Source of the DNA: Lolium rigidum
Lineage: Eukaryota > Streptophyta > Magnoliopsida > Poales > Poaceae
Reading direction: 5' to 3'
Assembly (NCBI RefSeq): GCF_022539505.1
Contig: NC_061510.1
Span: 228,521,853-228,585,852 of the forward strand
DNA length: 64,000 bases
The notes under the pieces are model-generated. The model was not told the origin of the DNA and did no database searches. It saw nothing but the letters and a program-made list of their open reading frames with translations. Shown piece after piece: positions 10,470 through 21,138 of this stretch. Made by a program: the position numbers and the translations under genes. How positions within the stretch are numbered: the stretch's first letter is position 1; each line of letters opens with the position of its first letter.

Positions 10470-11690
10470 ATGTGGTACCTAGTGCTCGGAATCCAGAAGC
10501 TCCTCGACCTCATGCCTCCATCAAGTGATGGAGACAGAGCTTCTCCTCAAGTAGAAGATGGTAGCCTCCGATGGATGGATTCTTCTTCTGAGTCATATGA
10601 CTATGAATTGCGAGAATATACCTTTGACGATCTCGATGCACCTTACCACGGCTGGGAAATCCATGAAGGATTTGTCAACAAGGATGCAACACGTAAGCTA
10701 TATGGTAAGGGTCACTTGGATAGTGTCGAATTCACCAGTTTTGAGAGCTGAACAAGCAAAAGGAAGGGCTCTCCACCAAGGACTGACACCGTAACAAGCA
10801 TGAAAAGTACCACAAGGAAAAACTAATCCATAGAGAAAAGTTGTGCGCTATCGTCTTAGAGAGCTTGTGAAAAAGAAGGAACATAACACTATGTGTGAGG
10901 CTTTCGCTTGTACTATGAACAAGCTTCGTTTTTTCCGATATGGGAGCATAGCCCCAGCCACCGCATCCATAGATGCACACGGCTATTTATTTATTAAAAG
11001 TAACGAGTATAATAATATTTAAGTTTACATCCATGGATCAGACAAAGTCGATACATGAATCAACCAAAGAAAGACTAGGCACATAAACATGATATCCATT
11101 GTCTATCCTATTAATGTGCCGCCACCCAATAGCCTGAAAATAGAAGTCTCGTGCAACCATCAACAGCTAGTTGCATCCAGTAACCATATCCTCCCGTTGA
11201 GAAACGCCCATAGCTAGATAAAGTGCGTAGCCCGACCAATAACCTGCAAAAAAAACTAGTTCCTTATGTTTGTTAAAAATAATATCATTTCGGCATCTCC
11301 AAATAGACCAACAAAGAGCGGAGACTCCAATACGAATTCTGTCTTTATGTTCCTTCCACACCCTATTTAACCAGTTGCCAAACATATTAGTATAATTAGA
11401 TGAGGACGGTATGTTGTATGCAAAATAGGCTATACACCATACTATTTTAGCAAAATAACATGCAAGAAACAAATCCTGAGTGGTTTCACTAGAGTCACAA
11501 AAACAACACTTTTAACAAGCATATGAACAAGCTTCGTGAAAACATGCGCATGAGCAACACGCGCATTGCCTACTTGGAAGAATCCAACAGGATGTTGTGG
11601 AACACGCCACGCTTGCAGTTTGTGTTCTACCTCGTGGTGCCAAATAATGGCAAGGGGCTATTTGATCCTACCTAGCTTGAATTCAAGCTT
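10470..11690 (+). pseudogene. Unrecognised coding remnant split by a LINE insertion
   Basis: An open frame of 93 codons starts at 10470 and includes YDYELREYTFDDLDAPYHGW. After a stop, a second coding-like stretch begins near 10835, reading RYRLRELVKKKEHNTMCEAF then ACTMNKL. It is interrupted at 10930 by a LINE and resumes in the same frame at 11538 with RENMRMSNTRIAYLEESNRM, ending in NNGKGLFDPT and a stop. Joining across the insertion, with the 16-bp duplication counted once, restores one frame. The second part is charged, helix-rich and coiled-coil-like. I do not recognise the protein. Its setting suggests a transposon-encoded, gag-like or accessory ORF. Confidence 0.45.
10930..11521 (-). 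mobile_element. 5'-truncated LINE insertion with 16-bp target-site duplication
   Basis: The insertion is flanked by a perfect 16-bp direct repeat, TATGAACAAGCTTCGT (10914-10929 and 11522-11537), as expected for non-LTR retrotransposition. The minus strand encodes an uninterrupted zinc-binding tail (KCCFCDSSETTQDLFLACYF, then NMFGNWLNRVWKEH and WSIWRCRNDIIFN) from the truncation point to a stop near 11167. A 3' leader follows, with a short A tail at the 10930 end. It is the same family as the LINE at 1-637. Confidence 0.85.
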
Positions 11691-11702
11691 GAGGGATTTA
11701 TA

Positions 11703-12539
11703 ATTATCAATGCTGTAAGGCTGCAACACCAGAAAACAAAACAAAAGTATTGCTACTATTGTATATTTCCCGATCTAGCTGATCCATCTTTATCAGAGCC
11801 GAAAGGGAGCTGCTCAAAGGTCGGACAATAGCAAGTGGGATTCCTCGTGCACCCCCATGCTACAGAATAAAAAAGAAGATAGTTTCTTTCCCTCAGTTTA
11901 GAGTTTTACAAAAAGGAAGATAGTACACCTCTAGATGCATGTCTGCACAATGAAATGATTGTGGCCTTACGAATCCCCAAGCACGGAAAAGCTTCAAATA
12001 AAAAGCGAGGACAGGAATAAAGGTTACTGAATGTTGCCGAGCAAGTTGTTGATGCTCGGTGCTCCTGCCTCCTGCTTTTGTCATTTCGTTTTCTTAATCG
12101 CTCGCAAGCTTGATCTTCAGGGGTGTTCATCTCCGCAGCATATCTTTCTCGATCAAGAATATTCCATCGGAAGATTAATCCGTTGAAAATAATTTAATGG
12201 TATTAATTTTGTAGGCAAAAAATCAAGGGGTCTAGGAGTACTTTTGGGGGAGACTTGTATAGGAGCACTCTACTAGGTGAGATTGTAAGATCAACTCATA
12301 ATTATCATATTGAAATTGTGATAAAGTCTGAAACTTGTATACAAGAAACATACACGGCTGCATCTACAATTCCAAAAAATAAATCAGCTCAAAAAATTCA
12401 CACCCTAAATTTTGTCTTTACTTGAATAGTGTCAGCTTTAGGTGAATACTAGGACAATGCCCGCGCGTTGCTGCGGAAGAGTGAAATATGTTAACTTTAC
12501 AATAAAATCCATTCTTGCTTCACAAGCCATCATCCACCC
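11703..12539. other. Unassigned sequence
   Basis: Short overlapping frames on the minus strand (11893-12130) have no recognisable domain. No terminal repeats are visible. Confidence 0.35.
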
Positions 12540-13465
12540 AATCTCGCTCATTATACCGTCTTCTGTCTCAAACAACATGAAGAAGATTGAGAGAGCTTTC
12601 CTTTTGGTCGGTGACCGACAAGGTCACGGGAGGCCAATGCAAAGTAAATTGGCAGACGGTTTGCCACCCCAAGGAGCTCGGGGGCCCGGGTTCCTATGCA
12701 TTGAGAAAATTTCAAGGGCCCTAAGATTTTTCCTTCGCACACTTGGAACAATTTGCTGACCTTTGGATACAACTTCAAGATTTCCACCTAAATGACGCTT
12801 TGGAGGATACTATATCTTGGACGCTCACGGAAGATGGCCAATCCTCGACGGCCTCGGCATACAAAGCTCAATTCCATGGGTTTATTAACACCGGCATGAA
12901 AAAGATGGTGTGGAATGTCTGGCTGAAAGTGAAGTTCTTCGTGTGGCTTGCGCCACAAAATACGCTTTGGTCAGCGAACCGGTTGCAAACGCGTGGATGA
13001 CCAAATTGTGGCCTTTGTCCGCTTTGCAAAAAAATTGCATAATCAATTGACCACCTTCTTGTTCATTCCCGACGCACACACAAGATTTGGGGCCTCATCA
13101 AGGAATGGCTAGGTTTGTACTTCATCGACCTACATCCATGGCCAACTAAGACGCTGAAAGAATGGTGGCTTCTCATTATCGGGCTCTCTTCCACAAACCA
13201 TAAAGCCATCTCCTCCGTCGTCCTACTCACTTTGTTGGAAATTTGGACTGAAAGAAATGCTAGAGTTTTTAGAAATAAGGAAATGCCAACATCGGTGATC
13301 CTTTCAAACATCAAGGAGTTGTCGTTTTCGGTAGCCGCGGGTGCCAAACGTGTGAGTGTTTTGATGCCCGGAGAGTAATCCGGTTGTAATAACTTGTTTT
13401 TGTTTCTTGAAAACTTCTTCTAAATTAATAGAATGAGGCAAAACTTTTGCCTATGTTTTTTTTTG
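12540..13465 (+). pseudogene. Decayed LINE 3' region (RT C-terminus and zinc-binding tail)
   Basis: Blocks typical of a second plant LINE family appear in order across several frames. They are [16 protein letters not shown] with a [20 protein letters not shown] motif, LWIQLQDFHLNDALEDTISW, SASAYKAQFHG-like sequence ending in KVKFFVWLA, and LLTLLEIWTERNARVF with AGAKRVSVLMPGE. The 3' end has the characteristic gaatgaggcaaaacttttgcct followed by a T/A-rich tail near 13460. Stops and frameshifts make it a pseudogene. Confidence 0.75.
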
Positions 13466-14586
13466 CTCTAGTAACATGGTAGAATAAACTAATTTAGATG
13501 ACTACAGAAAAAGAACAAAGAATGCATAGATACACCTGAAAATACAAGGCAGAAAGGTGAGATGGTACCTTTGCTGAAGCTCCAATCGTAAAGGTGAAAC
13601 TGTAACTTTGTGTGGTATTGACTCAAAAGGAGCACAGATCATCAAATACCAGTGCAACCGCACCACACTGGATAGAATCACAGAATTAAATCCCTCACGC
13701 GCATCAAGCAGCAGCGCTGAATGAAAAATAGTCGACGTTTGGGCACATCTCCCACCCTCCCAAAACACGATCCCGTCTCTCCCCACACCCCCTGACGTTC
13801 TTGCGAGTAGGCCCCTGTTTATTAAAAAAAACTATTGCCGAGATGAGAATCATAGCTCAAGCAAATTATTTCCGACCAAAAAATTTAATTTAGTTTAACT
13901 AACCCATGATCTTGAGCCAATACGAAGATGAAATTGCTTTTATCCCGTAACAGTGAAGATGGTGGATAAATTAACTTGTGTTGTATCGACATAGTTTAAG
14001 TTCAGTAAGACAACGTTGGTGTTTTTGCATTACCTTGCGAGCAGCATTGAATATAGGTGATCAGACAAAACAAAGCAAAAAAAAGCAGATGTTCAATCAC
14101 ATATCCTAGTAATCACTTTCACTTTGAATTTTCATGTAAAAACAATGACAAAATAACAAGAGAAACAAATTGAATGCAGTAAAGCAACTCTGTATCAGTT
14201 GCATTTTAACATACTCTCTGATAAGTTTGAACTCAGCAAAGCAGTAGGGCAGCCGTGTAGCGATCCTTTTTCGTAGAATCTGTTGTGCACCACTCCTAAA
14301 TCAGCTATTTCGGCTCCTTGGCAATTAGCTCCAACCCACCTTATTTCGGCTCCTTGGCAATCAGCAATCACAGGTTATGAGACACTGAAAATGCTCTTGT
14401 GATCAGGTGATCTAATTTATTTATTTTTGCTTCATGAGGCTGGCACCCGGCTGCTTGCGTCATCATCGTCTAGAGTAGCATTGTGGCGCCGGGACACAAC
14501 GCAGGACATAAAACTTACCTTGTCAATCGATATCCTTGCACATTGCTTTCATAGTCCTGGTCTGCTGTAATATCACCGGTTTCTTG
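13466..14586. other. Unassigned sequence
   Basis: No gene is supported. A 23-bp near-perfect direct duplication (atttcggctccttggcaat) lies at about 14307 and 14341. The frame at 13502-13786 has no recognisable domain. Confidence 0.35.
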
Positions 14587-14589
14587 CTA

Positions 14590-14860
14590 TGCTGCCCTCC
14601 AAGTCGCTCTGGTTCCCAGCGATGTCCACGTAGAAAGTCGATCACCACCCGATTCCGAGCAGCTTAATCTGGCCACGCAGGAGCGGGCAAGTGGCTCAGC
14701 CCGCCGGCGTTGGTGCGTCCGGCGTTGCCGGTCGGAGTCACAGAGGGAGGCTTGCACAAACTCGAGCCGGTCGCGCAGCAGCGCCATCTCGTTGCCCGCG
14801 TGGAGAGGCACCTCGGCCTCGTTGCTTCGTTTCTTCATTGGTTGAATGTCGTGAATTTCG
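14590..14860 (-). pseudogene. Possible NLR (CC-NBS-LRR) coiled-coil domain fragment
   Basis: The minus-strand translation contains GNEMALLRDRLEFVQASLCD followed by SDRQRRT. This resembles the Rx-type coiled coil of grass NLR immune receptors, where a GNE-x-x-LLRDRLEF-x-QAFL-x-DAD block is common. A one-base shift into another frame then gives VVIDFLRGHRWEPE, similar in character to the following ED-x-VIDFFLR segment. No NB-ARC or LRR sequence follows within the window. If correct, this is a short captured or degraded piece. The call rests on motif resemblance only. Confidence 0.35.
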
Positions 14861-15539
14861 TCGTGCTCGATCTCGGCATCTCGCGTCGTGATCGATCTAT
14901 CCTGCTCGATCTTACGAGCTGTGCTCACTATATATCCAACCAAGCGGTGGAAATTTGGAACGTCCCCGCTATGGAAGGCTATACGTGATCGATATGGAGT
15001 TGCTTTTCGGAAGTCGGAACTACCAAATAGATGTAAGGTAGCGTACATCGTCACAGCTGTTCCCGTTTCGTAAGCTTCAATCCAACTGATGGAGAACAGA
15101 CTTGATCTGGTACGGGCCGTACTCCTCTTCCGCCTGGCCTGCACACATCGGACGAAGGTGTAAGCTATGACGGGCGACTACCAAATTTGATAAACCAAAA
15201 GAAACACCCTCTCTCGTTAGATTAAGGAAACTTGACATATGAAAGCGTAAATCTAGAGTATATCACACTATTCACACCTCTAATTTTATCAATTTGGCTC
15301 TCTAAGTGTAGGTTATATTTGAAGCTGTAATTTTAGGGTTTGCATCAATAAAACATTTTTAGAATATCTAAACATATTTTATCATTTTAAAATTATCTCA
15401 TATATTATCTGTAAAATTAGATCCTACCCAAGTTATCCCCAATTAAATCTGGAAGTTCAAAACAAGTAACTGTTACTAAAAAAATCACAAGTTTTACAAT
15501 AAACTGGACATCCCATGGGTCAGTTTTGTCTGGGATACA
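14861..15539. other. Unassigned sequence
   Basis: Partly open frames on both strands (14888-15144) have no domain, and AT-rich sequence follows. Nothing firm is visible. Confidence 0.35.
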
Positions 15540-16900
15540 TACTACAATAATGGAGAATGCCTGACACCCACATAAAAGGAATCCGTTTGGTGGAATGCAC
15601 ATGTGAAGTTGTTGGCTAATTTGGAATCAAAATGGCAAGATGTAAAATTACTCGATCTTCTTATGGTATGACTTATGTCATGCCAAATGTTTGAATCAGA
15701 TTTCCCCAAATCCTTCCATCCCCAAGAACACAAATAAAATACTGTAGTAGTTTAAAGAGCTATACAACAGGTGTATTTTGAAGATTTATTTCATCTTCCT
15801 CTATCTCATATGGCACATCAGAGCATCTCCAGTCGCGTCCCCCAAAGCGTCCCCCAAAGAGATTTGGGGGACGCCGGCCAAAAAAACGTCCCAGTCGCGT
15901 GCCCCAAAGGCCGCTTCGGTCCGGACGTGCTCCAAATGTTGTCCGGCGTCCCTAGTCCATCCCCTGTGTATAGAGTCTCTACCGGGGACGCCGGACACGA
16001 CTTTTACACTTACTTTTTGTTTGGAGGTCGCGTTTGGGGGACGTGGCTAGAAAAGGGACCTTCTCCAAACGAAAATTTTGTCCGGACGTCCCCCAAACGA
16101 CTAATCCGGCGCGTTGCCCGGACATCGTTTGGGGGACGCGACTGGAGATGCTCTCAATAATTTATTCAAATGGAGACTATCTGTGATTCAACATTAGCTA
16201 CCATTCAAAATGGACAATCTGATGTGTGGAGTTACATCTATGGACTAAATTTTTTTCTTCAAGAAAGGCATAGAAAGTAATGATTTGGTTTTCCCAGTAC
16301 CACCCCATTTCTCCTGAATTTGGAATAGCTCATGTCAGTCAAAGTACAAGGCGTTCATCTGGCTTCTTCATGACAAACTCAATACGAAAAACCTTCTAGC
16401 AAGAAAATTTTCCAACTACAAACATACATTTGTGCAACTCTTTAATGTACCCAAGAGGAAATTTTGATACACCTTTTCTGGACATGCCCATTTACTGCTC
16501 ATTATTGGGACTTAATTTGCCCCCAAAGATATATAAATCTTTCAGTGCTTGAAGGATCTCATGGTATATATTGAGGGGAAACTCAAACTCCGTTTCTCCA
16601 GGAAAATAATATTATCTTCCTCGGGCATTTGACCCATTCGGAATAACAAGATCTTTCAAAACAAAAGGCCACACCATTCATCAATTGGAAGGAAAATTAT
16701 CTAGCATCTATTGGCGTACATGATAAAGAATAAGCATGCTCATCAGTTCAAAGCATGGCTGCAAACTCAAACATCATCCCTTTGTAGCTGTTTTTTTAGA
16801 TCTTTTGTTTGTCTATATACTTATAACCTTGTAAATATTTACTAATACTAGTTAAAAATTGCACCAGAATTTTCCCCACTATATTTCTCCTAAAAAAAGT
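15540..16900 (+). pseudogene. Decayed LINE, interrupted by a Harbinger-type MITE
   Basis: Plus-strand frames show SVWWNAHVKLLANLESKWQD before the MITE. After it come LHDKLNTKNLLARKFSNYKH, FVQLFNVPKRKF and LKDLMVYIEGKLKLRFSRK, then the run NNKIFQNKRP...FKAWLQTQTS. This is the order of the RT-connection and zinc-binding tail of another plant LINE family. Many stops and frameshifts are present. The MITE 15821-16153 splits it. Confidence 0.65.
15821..16153. mobile_element. PIF/Harbinger-type MITE, 333 bp, without cargo
   Basis: The termini GAGCATCTCCAGTCGCGTCC and GGACGCGACTGGAGATGCTC form a long inverted repeat. They are flanked by TCA (15818-15820 and 16154-16156), a 3-bp target duplication of TNA form. 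The subterminal regions carry repeated GTCCCCCAAA / TTTGGGGGAC motifs (at least six). No transposase is present. It is a close relative of the B3-carrying element at 20160-21625, which shares the same termini and flanking blocks. Confidence 0.88.
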
Positions 16901-18019
16901 ATTGTTTTGAAGACTACAACATAGCCTAGCGTACTAGGTTGGGAGTGGATGTACAGACGCAACAACCGGGTTTATGGATAAAAAAATAGGTTCCTATTTA
17001 TCGTCGAGTAACAACATTTGGTGCATAACCAAGATTAAAATCCTGTCACCCCATATATTTATCCTTGACCACCATGCTTGGTACGAAACCAGGGACACAA
17101 TTATGGTTGCTGGGAGCAGATATGGTGGTATGGGTAAGGATCTTACTCGTAAAGTGAACATCAAACTTGAGCAACTACGTTGGAAGAAGGTGAAAGCAAA
17201 ACTACAATGTAGATGATAAGGATTTCCAAAGCTTTGGGTGATTTGTGGCAAAAAAGTGAAAGGAAAGTGCAAAAGGTGTGGTAAGGATTTCCAAAGCTGA
17301 GATGGCTCGTGGCAGTGGTGGTCTTCGGAGTGTCTGATGAATGGCCGCAAGTGTTACTATGTAGATAGAGTTTTTATGTGTTTGTTTGAGTTTCTATCGT
17401 TTTCTATGGGCTAATTATTTTCTGTATCGGAATTTTGCCCGGTTCTCTTTAATTAACTGGACAAGTCCGCCCTTCTTTGGAATTTAATACAAATCATCCT
17501 CTTTTTATTGGGCAAGTAGGAGAACAATGTCCTTTTTTCTTTTCTTCAAACTATAACGGAAATCACTAGGGTGATTTGTAAAAAAAAAAAACTCGAAGTG
17601 CAAACGCAACAATTAGTTACTGCAAGAACAAATCAGGTCTAGTTGGATTATGAATTTCTCTATCCGCTTAAAAGTCTAAATCTTTTTGTATTGTTTGATT
17701 TTAAATTTTCTTATGGTATTTTAAGAAATACATAATCATAAGAAAGTGCTTATGAAACCAATCGAATGATTTCATGTTCATATAACATAACCCTTCACCT
17801 TCGTCTTGTTGAATTACAATAACCGTTGGACAAATCCTCCTACATTTTGCAAGAGATGGAGATTATGTCTCTCTTAATTCCCGATTTTTAATTGAAGTTG
17901 ATGTGTCTTTGTTGAGCGTTGAACAAGAGGGTATAAGGGCAAAAGCTGAATTAACATCGCCTTGACTCTCGCGAGAAGATCAGTGTGATTTAGCTGATTA
18001 AATCTTCCAGTGTCTCTAG
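16901..18019. other. Unassigned sequence downstream of the pectinesterase gene
   Basis: The part nearest 18019 probably includes the pectinesterase 3' UTR. Elsewhere there are only short domain-less frames and AT-rich sequence. A phrase ggtaaggatttccaaagct is duplicated at about 17215 and 17280. Confidence 0.35.
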
Positions 18020-19204
18020 CTACATTACTTGTTGTTGTGGTAGCTCTAGTGCTACTGGTAGTGGCGGCAATGCCCACTGGTCGCCGTCGATGTAGGAGAC
18101 GTCCATGAAGGGCGCCGCCTGCCGCTGGTCCAGTTGCCGCGCGTACGCCACCCTCTCGTCAATACTCGCCCCGGGCCCCGTGCTGTCGTACTCCCCGAAG
18201 AACACCGTCCGGCGCCTCGCCGGATCGTTCCAGTCGTTCCACCCCTCCGGCGCCACGACTCCGGCGGCGAGGTTCGTCCTCGCAAACACCACTGTGGCGT
18301 AGGGCCCCCAGGCTCGCCCCAGCCACACCTTCCCCGTCCCCACCACGCTGCACCCCACGAACGCGAACCCCGTCCTCTCCGCCGCCGACACGCGCCCCTG
18401 CGCCGTGATGCTCCCCGTCACGCCGTTGTTGTTGCTGGTGGCGACGGAGCTGATGGTGCAGCCGAGGTAGAGCGACCTGCCGTTGCCGAAGATGAAGTCG
18501 ATGGAGCCCTCGACGTAGCATCCTTGGAAGAGGTGCCGCCCCTGCTCGTCCAGCAGCGTGTCCTGCGCGCCGTAGAAGCCGCTCCAGTGGAACGCCGCCT
18601 GGTCGCCTGCAACCCGCAGTGCCACGGCCTGCCCGCCGCTGGCGCCCGGGTCCGCCGGAGGGGCCGTGTTCTGGAAGCTGATGTTGTAGGCGACGAAGCC
18701 GGCGGCGAGGACGGTGAAGGTGGCGCTGCAGGGGGTGCAGTTGCTGGAGCCGGCCGCGGTGTCGTTCCACACCACGGTGCTGTTGAGGTTGCCGCGCCCG
18801 TGCACCGTCAGGCCCGTCTTGTTGGCCCACACCACCACCTTCTCCCTGAAGATGCCGGCGCCCACGGCCACCAGCGTCCTGCCGCCAGCCGCGCCGTGGT
18901 CAGGCACCGCGTCCACCGCCTTCTGCACGCTGCTGAAGTTGCCGCAGCCGAGGTGGTCGACGGTGAGGACGAGGGTGGCGTTGTGCTGGGACGCAATGCC
19001 GGCTGCCCATTTGGCCTCCTCGTCGCACTGCCTCCGACGACGCCGGCCGCCCACCACCGGAGGATCGGAGGGAGAAGCAGGAAGGTATGTGGTGGAGGCG
19101 AGCAAGATGGCGAGGAGAGCGGAGGAGATGGCCGTTGCCCATAAGCTGCTGCAGATCACCCCTCCACACCTGCTTCTTCTGCTTGCACGCCTCATCCTGA
19201 GCAT
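18020..19204 (-). CDS. Pectinesterase (pectin methylesterase, CE8), secreted, no pro-domain
   Basis: This single-exon gene encodes 394 aa with strong GC3 bias. The ATG is at 19202-19204; the frame is open further upstream, but only from a TTG. Residues about 17-37 form a hydrophobic signal peptide or signal anchor, followed by an Arg-rich stretch (54-58). The CE8 beta-helix domain spans roughly 78-370. Catalytic positions are all present with family spacing: Gln192 (GGQAVALR), Gln214 and Asp215 (GAQDTL), the nucleophile Asp236 (GSIDFIFG), and Arg297/Trp299 (LGRAW). The enzyme removes methyl esters from cell-wall homogalacturonan. There is no PMEI-like pro-region, which places it in the pro-less group. 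No stop or frameshift is seen. It has no functional neighbour in the window. Confidence 0.93.
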   Translation of the reverse strand: MLRMRRASRRSRCGGVICSSLWATAISSALLAILLASTTYLPASPSDPPVVGGRRRRRQCDEEAKWAAGIASQHNATLVLTVDHLGCGNFSSVQKAVDAVPDHGAAGGRTLVAVGAGIFREKVVVWANKTGLTVHGRGNLNSTVVWNDTAAGSSNCTPCSATFTVLAAGFVAYNISFQNTAPPADPGASGGQAVALRVAGDQAAFHWSGFYGAQDTLLDEQGRHLFQGCYVEGSIDFIFGNGRSLYLGCTISSVATSNNNGVTGSITAQGRVSAAERTGFAFVGCSVVGTGKVWLGRAWGPYATVVFARTNLAAGVVAPEGWNDWNDPARRRTVFFGEYDSTGPGASIDERVAYARQLDQRQAAPFMDVSYIDGDQWALPPLPVALELPQQQVM

Positions 19205-19479
19205 GGCGCTACGGCATGGAACGCATGCTCGCAATTTAACTTAGCTTTGCTTCTCCCTTGCGGCATTACGGTACCCGGCCACTATCTATTCTACTAGTAG
19301 GAGTAGTAGTAATTCACAAGGAAACAACTGATAAATTAATCAGATCATAACTTATCTAATCTATTTATGCTATGCAGGCATTATATTGCTGTTGATTATG
19401 GTTGCTTAACTTTGCTTTGTTGATCATGTCATGATGAGATGAGCCGTAATGTGGCGACCAAGGGATCCTGGCCATCCCA
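19205..19479. promoter_or_regulatory. Upstream region of the pectinesterase gene
   Basis: This AT-rich stretch immediately precedes the minus-strand ATG. I see no unambiguous TATA box at the expected distance. The promoter assignment is by position only. Confidence 0.3.
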
Positions 19480-20543
19480 TCCAATTTTGGGCGAGTGCTC
19501 TATTGCATCATCGATACTAATGTAATAATTTCCCCTATCAGGTATTCTGAAGCGAGGGGGGCGTCTCATCTAAGCAGATGGCAAATAAGTGTTTCCAACC
19601 AGACTGAAGACCTTTTCTGTCGCTGTCTCTTAAGTGCATCATTGGAAATGGAAACAAGATATCCTTATAGAGGATGGCTGGATTGGTTGCTGTGCGGCTA
19701 GAGACATCGCTCCTCATCTCTCACAATTTCTGGACAAGAAAGCTCGCTCAATGCCTCGATTGCCGATGCCTCCACAACACCAGATGGATTATGGATATTA
19801 AGGGCCAGCTTTCTACCCCTGCTCTAGACCAATTCTATATTTCATGGGATCCGCAGGTCAATCAAATCTCTCTAAACACCCAAGTACCGTGAATGGCCAT
19901 GGAGCACTTCTTCCTGGGGCAAACGGACTGTGGTCTTCACTGTCAGATATGGTCCTTCTAAAAGAGGGCTACAGCATCAGCACCACTGCCCCTTGTGCCT
20001 GCAGGAGCCTGAAGCAATATCACATCTGCTCATACTCCAAGTAGGTGCGGTCTGAAACGCTGAGGACGGATAACCACCAATATCTTACACCGACAGCTCC
20101 ACCGTAATACATGAATGGTGGTCTATGGCTAGCTCTTCGCTCCAAACAAGCAAACGTAAGAGCATCTCCAGCCGCGTCCCCCAAACCGTCCCCCAAAGGG
20201 ATTTAGGGCACGCCGGACAGAAAATGCGTTCCAGCCGCGTCCCCCAAAGCCTTTTTTTTGTCCGGCGCACCCCTATACGGTGTCCGGCGCCCCGAGCCCG
20301 TCCCCGTCCCACAGGGGACGCACCGGGGACGCCGGACACAACGAAAAGCGAGGCGGGGAATGGCGGGGCCGACCCGTCAGCGGCACAATTAATTTAAACC
20401 TAACCGTCGCCTACCTCGCGACAGAAGTTATTGGCGCGCAGCGACGGTGCAGTTCCCGCAGAGGGCGCAGCGACGCGTCCCGTCGCGCCTAGCTCTGCGT
20501 GCCGGCGTTAATGAGCGCCACCGCTCCTCCGCCTCTCTCCGGC

Positions 20544-20552
20544 CTATAAAAA
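20544..20552 (+). promoter_or_regulatory. TATA box of the B3-domain gene inside the transposon
   Basis: CTATAAAAA lies about 95 bp upstream of the ATG. The leader that follows contains two AAACCCTAG telo-box motifs (about 20583 and 20603) and a CT-rich tract, as in many highly expressed plant genes. The promoter lies within the transposon, not in flanking DNA. Confidence 0.7.
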
Positions 20553-20643
20553 GGGGCGCCTCTCATCGTCCCTCTCACACACAAACCCTAGCGCCTCTCT
20601 CCCAAACCCTAGCCGCCACCATCTCTCAACAAGACTCGACGCT

Positions 20644-21138
20644 ATGTCTGGTAGAGGCGGAGGCCGACCTCGCGGCCGTGGTCGTGGTCGTGGTCGTGGC
20701 CGCGGCATAGCTGAACGCTCGCCGTCGCCTCCCACGCCGTCGTCTTCATCGTCGGAGATGGACGTGGAGCCGGACGTCCTGTTCGAGTTTGTCCACGTCC
20801 TCAAGGGCGACCCGCGCGGCATCCAGAGGCTGCCGGACTCCTTCGCCGAGTACGTCGGCGGCGTACGGCCGCGCACGATGCATCTGCGGGAGCATTCGTG
20901 CGGCTACTGCCGGTGGATCGTCAAGGCGATCTACGACACGCGCGGCAAGATGTACCTCAACATCGGCTGGGAGAAGTTCGCGCGCCACCACAGCCTCGAA
21001 GCCGGCTTCATCCTCGTGTTCTCCTACTTCGGCAACAGGGACATGAGCGTCAAGGTCTTCGACGAGAGGCGCTGCCTCCGGGACTACCACGTCGACAGGG
21101 ACTCCCACGACGACAGCACCGACGAGGAGGACGACTGA
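20644..21138 (+). CDS. B3-domain DNA-binding protein encoded inside a Harbinger-type element
   Basis: An intact 164-aa single-exon gene. Residues 3-22 are a Gly/Arg repeat (RGG/GRGRG type, likely nucleic-acid binding or nuclear targeting). A Ser/Pro linker occupies 24-38. Residues about 45-148 match the plant-specific B3 DNA-binding fold: FEFVHVLKGD, RLPDSFAEYV, RTMHLREH, WIVKAIYDTRGKMYLNIGW, EKFARHHSLEAGFILVFSYF and SVKVFDERRC. The C-terminus (150-164) is acidic (DSTDEEDD). Length and domain order resemble small REM-like B3 proteins. The ATG at 20644 is the first after the TATA box and leader. GC-rich third positions and the lack of any disruption suggest recent selection or recent capture. 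The target site is unknown. Whether it serves the host or the transposon is open. Confidence 0.85.
   Translation: MSGRGGGRPRGRGRGRGRGRGIAERSPSPPTPSSSSSEMDVEPDVLFEFVHVLKGDPRGIQRLPDSFAEYVGGVRPRTMHLREHSCGYCRWIVKAIYDTRGKMYLNIGWEKFARHHSLEAGFILVFSYFGNRDMSVKVFDERRCLRDYHVDRDSHDDSTDEEDD

Noticed and set aside
18134..19144. A 336-codon plus-strand open frame and other long frames opposite the pectinesterase
   Set aside because: They are shadows of the GC-rich pectinesterase coding sequence. They consist of Ala/Arg/Pro/His-rich composition without a domain, whereas the minus strand has the full CE8 motif set.
19205..19234. Extending the pectinesterase start 10 codons upstream
   Set aside because: The upstream codon is TTG. 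The first ATG in frame is at 19202-19204 and directly precedes a sensible signal anchor.
20544..20876. Minus-strand and other frames overlapping the B3 gene
   Set aside because: They are shadow frames of Arg/Pro/Ser-rich composition. The plus frame has the B3 domain, start, stop and promoter.
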